Shown: in pieces, positions 17,018-23,393 of the stretch
Numbering within the stretch: position 1 is the stretch's first letter
Layout of the letters: every line of letters starts with the position of its first letter
The notes under the pieces: generated by a model
What the model was told of the DNA's origin: nothing
Databases searched by the model: none
What the model saw: only the letters and a program-made list of their open reading frames with translations
NCBI GenBank assembly: GCA_001839685.1
Contig: MLAK01000660.1
Span: forward strand, 1 to 23,393
Reading direction: 5' to 3'
Source: Tritrichomonas foetus
Taxonomy: Eukaryota > Parabasalia > Tritrichomonadida > Tritrichomonadidae
Length of the DNA stretch: 23,393 nucleotides
Program-made: the position numbers and the translations under genes

Positions 17018-18943
17018 TTACATAACAGATTTATTCGGGCTATTTAACAAACAAGAACATAGATTAGCAAAAAGCTTAAGCTCTTCTGCCGTATGATCAA
17101 GAATCTTAGGATTAACGATCTCTATTGACCCGGTTACTCTTCCATTAACTCTATAAGGGAAACATAGCGAAACATCACAATTAACACCGAGTTGCAAATA
17201 AAGTGCAGGACTAAATTTCGAATTATTATCATCAGAGCGTGTAAGCACAGTTTCTCTATAGTTATATGCTGTTCCAGCACAACAGTCTTCAAATTTACTC
17301 TTCACTTCTGTTGGTGTATATTTCATATATCTTCCATCAAACAAACAAACAAACACAATTGATGATTGGAAGAAATCATTTGATGCAGCTTTAATTACAT
17401 CCCATGCTTTTGCGCCTTTCGTTGTAACATCAGATAATGAGTTTGTTACTATTTTGAATAATCTTATGTCTTTTTTCATTTGATCTGTCGTTTCAGCTTG
17501 TTTCCCGAGCCATTTAGAAAGCTTCAAAGTGTCACAAATCACTGTTGACAAATCGGCTAATAATCTAACATCAGCAGGAGAAAATGAAGGTGCGTTTGGC
17601 TTTGCACGAAGTGTAACAACAAAATGATCTCTTCCTTGGAACAATGATTTTGAAAATATAGATTTATTAGAATAAGTTCCATCAATATCCTTATTAAAAG
17701 CTGGATGTGATTGGCCATGGGCAATAATAATTGGTGTTGTTGTCAAGCCAGCCTGGAAGGAAATACCACCTTCAACTTCACCAAATTCTTTATTATCACT
17801 TATTCTAACCAACGATCTATATCTATCATCGAAAATATATAATTCTGCTGATTCGCATGGAACTGTATTTTGTAAGAATTTACAAATTTGTGCTGCACTT
17901 TTTTGAAGTGATGCTTTTTCAATATCATTAAAAACATTTGAAACATTACTTGGTATCTTTCTTTGTGGTTGAATTGTGAAAAATCTACGCTGAATAATAT
18001 CTCTCATAATTTTAAAGACCTCAATATAATATTGTGGAAATTCAATCTGCATTTCTGATAATTCATTTTGAAAACCAGCAACCTGAAAAACTGCAACAAT
18101 TTCATCATTTGGATTCACTATTGGAAGAAGCATCATTGATTTACATCCTCTAACTAAAGGAAGATCATATTCAACAGAAAATCCATCTTGGTCTGCTGGA
18201 TCACCCATAATTAAATCTTCTTTGGAATTGAAGGCTCGAGTTAAAATTGTTTGTCCCATTGTTAAAATTTCTTTTCGTGATTCAGAAATTGCAAAATTTG
18301 AGTGCTCGGATTTAATCCAAACTGTAGCATAAGAAATCGGAACCATTGTGACAATTTTTTCTTCAATTTCACCGATCGTTTGTGCTGCAATTAATGTGGA
18401 ATAACAATTTATTTCAGATGTCATATTGATCATAAACTTTTGAAGTTCATTTTGTGTGAGAGAAAGTGTAACGCTTGCTACTAAATCAGGATCGAGTTGT
18501 CCTTGAAGAAACATTGTCCTTAAAAATATTGGTGCTGCATTTAAACACTTCACACAATTTCGTGGTGTCATTGTTTTCAACAAATCAAAAGTGACATAGA
18601 GATTGTCATAAGTAGATGATGTCGTTTTTTCAATATTAGCTGTAAAATCTCTAGGAGTAGTATCTTCGCTTTTAAAAGGATGATCAAGTTTATCTTCGAG
18701 ACTATATTTTCCTAATCTTGAAGGAATTGTGTGAAAAGGAACTTTAATTTGTCTCTGATAAGCAGCTGGATGGGTTGACAATTCAGCATTAATCCGTGAT
18801 GTTGCAGATAGCTGTTGATTTTCTTCTGTCGAAAAATCGTTTTCTTTTTTTGATCTAACCGTGCGAGGAGAAATACTTGTTGTCGCTCGTGGTGTTCGAG
18901 ATGCATCAATAGTTTTTCTTGCTGATTTTAAAGAAGTATTCAT
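17018..18943 (-). CDS. Triple GAF-domain protein
   Basis: The 641-residue protein starts with a Ser/Thr/Arg-rich disordered segment (1-70) holding several TP/SP sites (SRTPR, SISPRTVRSKK), likely phosphorylation targets. Three alpha/beta units of GAF type follow at about 180-318, 345-475 and 495-633. Typical elements are helix-strand runs such as VPISYATVWI, KSMMLLPIVNPNDEIVAVFQVAG, and VSLCFPYRVNGRVTGSIEIVNP, where the last strand pattern is the classic GAF core. GAF domains bind small ligands such as cyclic nucleotides or mediate dimers, and often precede a phosphodiesterase or cyclase. No such catalytic domain is present here, and the NKFDE motif of cGMP-binding PDE GAFs was not seen. It may thus be a ligand-sensing or scaffold protein. 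The start is the first ATG and the stop TAA is followed by A. Confidence 0.8.
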   Translation of the reverse strand: MNTSLKSARKTIDASRTPRATTSISPRTVRSKKENDFSTEENQQLSATSRINAELSTHPAAYQRQIKVPFHTIPSRLGKYSLEDKLDHPFKSEDTTPRDFTANIEKTTSSTYDNLYVTFDLLKTMTPRNCVKCLNAAPIFLRTMFLQGQLDPDLVASVTLSLTQNELQKFMINMTSEINCYSTLIAAQTIGEIEEKIVTMVPISYATVWIKSEHSNFAISESRKEILTMGQTILTRAFNSKEDLIMGDPADQDGFSVEYDLPLVRGCKSMMLLPIVNPNDEIVAVFQVAGFQNELSEMQIEFPQYYIEVFKIMRDIIQRRFFTIQPQRKIPSNVSNVFNDIEKASLQKSAAQICKFLQNTVPCESAELYIFDDRYRSLVRISDNKEFGEVEGGISFQAGLTTTPIIIAHGQSHPAFNKDIDGTYSNKSIFSKSLFQGRDHFVVTLRAKPNAPSFSPADVRLLADLSTVICDTLKLSKWLGKQAETTDQMKKDIRLFKIVTNSLSDVTTKGAKAWDVIKAASNDFFQSSIVFVCLFDGRYMKYTPTEVKSKFEDCCAGTAYNYRETVLTRSDDNNSKFSPALYLQLGVNCDVSLCFPYRVNGRVTGSIEIVNPKILDHTAEELKLFANLCSCLLNSPNKSVM

Positions 18944-18950
18944 TGAATGA
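18944..18950 (-). promoter_or_regulatory. Possible initiator element before the GAF gene
   Basis: On the minus strand the sequence reads TCATTCAATG, with TCATT matching the trichomonad initiator TCA(+1)YW and the ATG only a few bases on. That would give a 5-base leader, within the short leaders known for these organisms. The same match is not clear before most other genes here, so support is modest. Confidence 0.4.
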
Positions 18951-19221
18951 TTAGTTGCGTACGTTAGGTGTTTATTACATTTGCTAAATTATGGAAAACT
19001 GCATATATATGATTTCGCAAATCTTTTGTGTCTATTTAGGATGTGAAAAATTCATGATAATGTATGATTAAGTGATTTTTAGGACTTACACATGTAAAAA
19101 AGGCAGTTCTGTCATTCATGGTTTCAAATGAAAAATTGACAAAAGTGACATTTGTGGCTGGACTTTTTTTTCAATGAGATATGCTTTTTGACAGAAAAAA
19201 GGGTAAATGTGATGTGATATG

Positions 19222-19350
19222 ATGGTCCCCTACGACTCATTCGGCCATTGGAGAAGGCGCTGGCGCTTAAACACGGCTCCATTTCGCTGCACACCCTCCG
19301 CCATGTTCATGTGCCGCCCCTCGTCCAAGTCGAAGTGACGCAAAGAACCA
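19222..19350. other. GC-rich island in AT-rich gap, possible gene remnant
   Basis: By hand count 69 of the 120 bases at 19231-19350 are G or C (about 58%), far above the surrounding sequence. Frames are open on both strands. The minus strand gives the most protein-like reading: a frame open from upstream of 19350 to TAG at 19230-19232, including ATGs at 19310 and 19304, with segments such as SLRHFDLDEGRHMNM and FKRQRLLQWPNES. The + strand has a long open frame starting at TTG (19248) and a 38-codon ATG frame from 19222. None is recognised. It may be a transferred or degraded gene end, or a structured RNA. The remainder of 18951-20248 has no recognisable gene. Confidence 0.4.
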
Positions 19351-19944
19351 TAAAGTTTGTTCCACTTTCGACCTTTATTTTACCTTTCACTTCACGTTTT
19401 GCTTGTCTCATTAGAAATTTCTATGCTGGTGAACTTTTTCTAATATTTTTTCAAAGATGTCTCAATTTATCCGTCATTAGACAGTGGATACTCTGCTCCA
19501 CACAAATAATCAGTGGTTGATCTAACTGGAGCCAGAAAAAAAAACATTTGGACATGAAATGTTACAATTGTGTAAATTATAAAATATGCTACATGGGTAT
19601 TTCCAATCATATTTGTCAATGGCGTGTAAAACTTTCGAGTTGATTCAATTGAATCGCTCACTTTTAATAAGAGTTTTATGAAATAAAATTATTCGCTTTC
19701 ACAATTTTTGAAATAAAAAAATGGAATTAAATTCAGAAAAGTGATCAATCTTATAAAAAAAAAACATTATTCTTTTATCTAGGTTGTTAATTATTTTTTT
19801 TTGAATATCACTTATAATATGATTTATTTATAATAGCATATACATTTATTTTTACTGCATAGATAAATTTTATTTTATATAATGCAGAAATACTAATTCT
19901 AAGAGAGTATTTAATTCAATGTGAGTACTCAAAAAATAACTGTC

Positions 19945-19978
19945 TTTTTTGAATAGCTGTATTTTTTGAATGGTTATA
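19945..19978. repeat. 17-bp duplicate, two imperfect units
   Basis: TTTTTTGAATAGCTGTA (19945-19961) is followed directly by TTTTTTGAATGGTTATA (19962-19978), 14 of 17 identical. It lies about 270 bp upstream of the kinase ATG. It could be slippage or a duplicated binding site. Confidence 0.6.
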
Positions 19979-20248
19979 TTTCATATGCGATATGATAAAA
20001 TCGAAGAGCTTTTTGGAGTCAGGCAGTTCTCAATCTCATTTAGAATAGAATATTCCATTAGTTGAACTTTTCTTGGAGATGATTCATTGGCTTAAAGTTT
20101 TCAATACTCATGATTATTAATGAATTGCCATGTTTATATTTATTGAAATATTATGAGAATTTGCAATCTGTTCAGAAATTTGAATGAACAATGACATTCA
20201 TTGTCAATTCAAACTTTTGTGAATTTTATTTTTATTGATTTCATCTCA

Positions 20249-21817
20249 ATGGAAGAATCTCAAGAATATCTTCGAAAATCCGCTATTACGATCCCCCAGA
20301 TGATTTTACAAAAACGCCAGAAATCCACAATGATATACAAGAAGGATGGCAATTATGATAATATTCTAGAACTCTTTTCATTTGTGCCAAATAGACGAGC
20401 AAACAACTGTACAAACACAATAAAAAATCAAGGTAGCTTGTTAAGCTTAAATAGTTTGAAGCAGCACGATCCAATTAATCAGGAAATTACTACAAATTAT
20501 CATCAAGAAAATAATGATGCTTTTACCGATTTAGGCAAAGATGAACAACAATCGAAAAACCTTTCTGGTCTTGAAGAAGTTGATAAGAATTTGCAAGAAA
20601 CCTATCATCTCAAAATAATTGATAATATAGGAATGGGATCTTTTGCTTCTATCTTTTTAGCTGAACATAAGAAGCTTAATTTGAAATTCGTCATCAAAAA
20701 AATCAATGGAAACATTGCAAATACAGAAATGTCTATTCACAGATCTCTTGATCATCCATTTATTGCCTCCTTTTTTGGATCCGATTCGAAACAATATTTA
20801 ATGATGGAATATGTCAAAGGTCAAAGTTTACTGGAAAAACTCAACCATCAAAAAATATCAGAAAGTGTAATGCAGAAAATATTTTGTCAATTATTATCTG
20901 CTATACATTACATCCACAAAAAACATAATATTGTGCATCGCGACATAAAGCTAGAAAATATTCTTATTGATAAATATAATAATGTTAGACTCATTGATTT
21001 TGGTGTCAGTAAACAAACTGATAGTCAATCACTCCTGTCAACATATTGTGGATCATTGCAATATACTGCTCCAGAAATCATCCAAAGGAAGCCATACGAC
21101 TTAAAAGTTGATTTCTGGAGTCTTGGTGTTGTTTTATATGCAATGGCATTTGGTGAATTCCCTTTCACGTCTCCAAATGCCAATTTCCTCGTTTCCCAAA
21201 TCGTAAACTTACAACCAAATATACCAAACACAGTTTCGATGTCCTGCCAAGACTTAATAGCACGTTTATTAGCAAAAGATCCTGAATCTAGACTTACTTA
21301 TAAAGAAATTAAAAATCATCCATGGGTGAGTTTATCACATGATGTTTATTATCTCACAAAAGCTTTTACAAATGATCCATTTCTCAAAATGATGTCTCAT
21401 AAAACATCATCAGATAGAGAAGAAGTTGAACTTGATGTAAATACCTTAAACAAATTAGCAGAATTAGGCTACAATATTTCCGACATCAAAAATGCTGTTG
21501 TGAATGATAAAATGAATGAATTAACATTTGTGTACCGTTTATGTCATCATGATTTGATGGAAGGTTATTTAAATGATAAAAGATCGAATTTAATTCGTCA
21601 TAGGAATAGTATGAAATCAGGAAAAGGTATTGGTCATTCACTGAGCAGTGATACTAAAAATGTAGTGTTTAGAGAGAGCTTGAATATTCAAGCAAGAATC
21701 GTGAGACCAAGAAACAGTGCCAAATTCATCAGAGGACATATGTCATTTGGACAAGGTGATATGAATCAACTTGTCAATTCCTTGAGAGACAAAAGTAAGA
21801 GGAATATTAATTTATAA
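20249..21817 (+). CDS. CAMKL-type Ser/Thr kinase with UBA-like segment
   Basis: The gene encodes 522 residues from ATG at 20249; the frame upstream opens at a TTG and lacks ATG. A polar N-terminal region (1-118) precedes a complete kinase domain (about 119-360). It has a Gly loop GMGSFASIF (about 128-136), VIKK Lys150, alphaC Glu160, HRDIKLEN (230-237), DFG (250-252), YCGSLQYTAPE (266-276) and the DFWSLGVVLY helix. All catalytic residues are present, so it should be active. The activation segment and the UBA-like block at about 398-432 (LNKLAELGYNISDIKNAV, ending VYRLC) match SNF1/AMPK-MARK relatives, where the UBA regulates the kinase and an upstream kinase phosphorylates the loop Thr. Here the loop reads SLLSTYCGS, with Thr and Ser available. 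The basic tail (440-522) has no clear KA1 domain. Substrates are unknown. The stop TAA is followed by TAATAAATG. Confidence 0.92.
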   Translation: MEESQEYLRKSAITIPQMILQKRQKSTMIYKKDGNYDNILELFSFVPNRRANNCTNTIKNQGSLLSLNSLKQHDPINQEITTNYHQENNDAFTDLGKDEQQSKNLSGLEEVDKNLQETYHLKIIDNIGMGSFASIFLAEHKKLNLKFVIKKINGNIANTEMSIHRSLDHPFIASFFGSDSKQYLMMEYVKGQSLLEKLNHQKISESVMQKIFCQLLSAIHYIHKKHNIVHRDIKLENILIDKYNNVRLIDFGVSKQTDSQSLLSTYCGSLQYTAPEIIQRKPYDLKVDFWSLGVVLYAMAFGEFPFTSPNANFLVSQIVNLQPNIPNTVSMSCQDLIARLLAKDPESRLTYKEIKNHPWVSLSHDVYYLTKAFTNDPFLKMMSHKTSSDREEVELDVNTLNKLAELGYNISDIKNAVVNDKMNELTFVYRLCHHDLMEGYLNDKRSNLIRHRNSMKSGKGIGHSLSSDTKNVVFRESLNIQARIVRPRNSAKFIRGHMSFGQGDMNQLVNSLRDKSKRNINL

Positions 21818-22165
21818 GTTATATGTATAATAAATGCGTTTAATATAATACATATTAATTTTTTTACTATTGCCTTTATATGTATATAATTATATTATTC
21901 CAAATAGTAAATCATATCCATGAACTGGCGAATTCTTGGTCACGATAGTCAAAGATAATTCATGTTCAATTTTTTTATTTATTTTAAAAAAAAACTATCG
22001 GTAAAATCGCAAAAAATATTTCCATTTTGATTATTCTAAGCTGAAAATATCTATTGGCTTACAAAAGATTTTATGAATTCGAAATATTTCAATGCGTATT
22101 TGGTCATGCTACATCAAATTAATGCATCATTCAAGTTTGAGAAGCTACTTTTTTGCTCCCACAAA
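21818..22165. other. Intergenic, kinase to coiled-coil gene
   Basis: This span is AT-rich with the kinase 3' end (TAATAAATG near 21828). An in-frame ATG exists at 22073 and another at 22106, so the next protein could be 31 residues longer. TCATT at 22127-22131 fits an initiator and favours the ATG at 22166. Nothing else was recognised. Confidence 0.4.
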
Positions 22166-23191
22166 ATGGATCACGAGAAAGAAAAGTTTCTTCAACTCTT
22201 CAACGAAACCAGACAAGAGCTTTCGCTAATTGAGAAGAATGTGGGCCAATTGGTGAACTTGTTTGGTGATCAAAACACAAAAAAGCATGAATGCGACTCG
22301 CTTCGTTTTGAAAATGAAATTTTACAACGCGATTTAGAGTCAGAAGAACGATGGATGCATCGAATTGCAGAAGAGGCGCTCGAATCTGAAGAAAAGTGCC
22401 TCCTTGTAACAATTCGTTGCATTTGGCTTCTCGCTTCCAAAGAGCCGAACACTAGTGAAATTCTTAATAATGGGAGCGTCCTCAACATTTTAGCTGAAAC
22501 TCTATGCATGAAATCGAGAATCGAATTTTCATCATCCTCGAAAAATCCCGGAGATGAACATCCAAGTCGCCTAAAAATGCAGTTTGGCCAAAACGATGAT
22601 ACAGAATCTGCAATTTTTGGAGTTTTTGCGAATATATGTCAATCAAAAGAAGCAACCCAAACATTTGCTTGTAGGTTCCCTGATGCACTTTTTGGTGTGG
22701 TGGAGTCCGCTAAAAACACTTTGACGAGATCGCTTGCATATGTAACGCGGGCTCAAATGGCGCTCGTATTTCTTCACAATTTATCGTCGTTTGGTTCTTT
22801 CTTCACTTTTTTGGCAGAACAGAATATTCCAGAAGTCGTAGCTCAGTCGGCGATCGAGTGTGTGACTGCATCAAAAATAAACGGTCGCCTCGGATCTCAA
22901 TCAGTGAAGTCTTCACTCTACCAAAAAAGTGAAAATGTTGATGAAGAGAAACACGCATGGGAAAGTGCAGCAGAAGTCGCAATTAGAGTTCTCGCAGGAA
23001 TGGCAGCTCAGCATGGTGATCGTTTACTTGCATTTATTCAGTATGACACAGTTATTGAGCTTTATAGAGTTCTCACATCAGTGGAAACTCCAAAAACACC
23101 ACACACATTGTCGCTCATCACCTACATTGGACAAAAAGCTAACCTCACCTTTCCATCACTGCATTGTCACGCACCACCAGGTTCACAGTGA
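22166..23191 (+). CDS. Coiled-coil plus ARM-like protein, HSF2BP-like
   Basis: The gene encodes 341 residues from the ATG at 22166 (372 if from 22073). Residues 1-80 form a charged coiled coil (KEKFLQLFNETRQELSLIEK, and FENEILQRDLESEERW). From about 80 the rest is an armadillo-like helical array (TIRCIWLLASKEP, ESAIFGVFANICQSKEATQ, QMALVFLHNLSSFGSFFTFL, VAIRVLAGMAAQHG). Overall length, coiled coil then ARM order, and the spacing of an F/A-rich helix before an L-x-N-L/V-S helix resemble human HSF2BP (334 residues), a BRCA2-binding meiotic recombination factor. This similarity is from recall of the family, not a search, so the assignment is tentative; any coiled-coil/ARM protein could look alike. 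The stop is TGA with AATAAAG downstream. Confidence 0.55.
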   Translation: MDHEKEKFLQLFNETRQELSLIEKNVGQLVNLFGDQNTKKHECDSLRFENEILQRDLESEERWMHRIAEEALESEEKCLLVTIRCIWLLASKEPNTSEILNNGSVLNILAETLCMKSRIEFSSSSKNPGDEHPSRLKMQFGQNDDTESAIFGVFANICQSKEATQTFACRFPDALFGVVESAKNTLTRSLAYVTRAQMALVFLHNLSSFGSFFTFLAEQNIPEVVAQSAIECVTASKINGRLGSQSVKSSLYQKSENVDEEKHAWESAAEVAIRVLAGMAAQHGDRLLAFIQYDTVIELYRVLTSVETPKTPHTLSLITYIGQKANLTFPSLHCHAPPGSQ

Positions 23192-23282
23192 AATTCACCA
23201 GCTGCATACCTTTAATAAAGTTTTTTTTTTTAATTATTTTCTGTTCTAACTTTTTCACAAAGTTTGTGATTTTCAATTTCTC

Positions 23283-23393
23283 ACAAGAATGGCATTAATA
23301 CAAGAATGGCATTAACACAAGAATGACATTGACACAAGAATGACATTGACACAAGAATGGCATTAACACAAGAATGACATTGACACAAGAATG
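23283..23393. repeat. 17-bp minisatellite, six and a half units, cut by window edge
   Basis: Six full 17-bp units plus 9 bases begin at 23283, 23300, 23317, 23334, 23351, 23368 and 23385. The unit is ACAAGAATGRCATTRAY. Two forms alternate: A (GGCATTAA) and B (GACATTGA), in the order A A B B A B. The unit length is not a multiple of three, so it is non-coding in register. It begins about 90 bp past the stop of the upstream gene and continues beyond the window. Confidence 0.92.

Noticed and set aside
1..23393. tRNA or rRNA genes, CRISPR arrays
   Set aside because: No TPsiC-type GGTTCRANNCC box with a plausible cloverleaf, no rRNA-like block, and no spaced repeat array were seen by eye; a tRNAscan/Infernal run would settle small cases.

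Overview
The window looks like a compact nuclear segment from a unicellular eukaryote, most likely a trichomonad (parabasalid, Tritrichomonas/Trichomonas type). This taxonomic call is inference. It rests on eukaryote-specific proteins (PCNA, eIF4E, ubiquilin, a CAMKL kinase), an AT-rich background, ten uninterrupted reading frames using the standard code, low-complexity Asn runs in one protein, very short apparent 5' leaders, and TAAA overlapping or following stop codons. No intron signal was recognised. The window holds ten supported protein genes on both strands. Several natural starts are internal ATGs downstream of longer open frames; I use the first ATG that fits the protein family or the open frame.

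Layout: 1-297 carries short AT-rich tandem repeats. 298-1746 (-) is an armadillo protein related to importin-alpha. 1747-4427 is a 2.7-kb gap holding two back-to-back DNA transposon copies (1931-3026 and 3039-4164), each with terminal inverted repeats and a perfect 8-bp target-site duplication, and each carrying decayed coding fragments. 4428-8555 (+) is a 1375-residue alpha-solenoid protein of unknown function. 8934-10187 (+) is ubiquilin/Dsk2. A minus-strand block follows: an Asn-rich HMG-box-like protein, a four-helix tetraspanin-like membrane protein, a protein O-mannosyltransferase without a MIR domain, and PCNA. PCNA is divergent from an eIF4E-like gene across a 160-bp shared upstream region. 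A cluster of nested inverted repeats (16541-16742) lies between eIF4E and a convergent triple-GAF gene (17018-18943, -). A 1.3-kb gap contains an isolated GC-rich island (19222-19350). A CAMKL kinase with a UBA-like segment (20249-21817, +) and a coiled-coil/ARM protein resembling HSF2BP (22166-23191, +) follow, and a 17-bp minisatellite runs off the right edge.

The genes do not form a pathway. They are mostly housekeeping (DNA replication clamp, translation initiation, ubiquitin shuttle, ER glycosylation, nuclear import) mixed with signalling genes. The most notable points are the paired transposons inserted 4 bp apart in target coordinates, PCNA with Glu at position 164 in place of the modified lysine, an eIF4E lacking one cap-stacking Trp, a MIR-less PMT, a near-identical 49-bp palindromic element in two intergenic regions, and the structured palindrome cluster at 16.5-16.7 kb.
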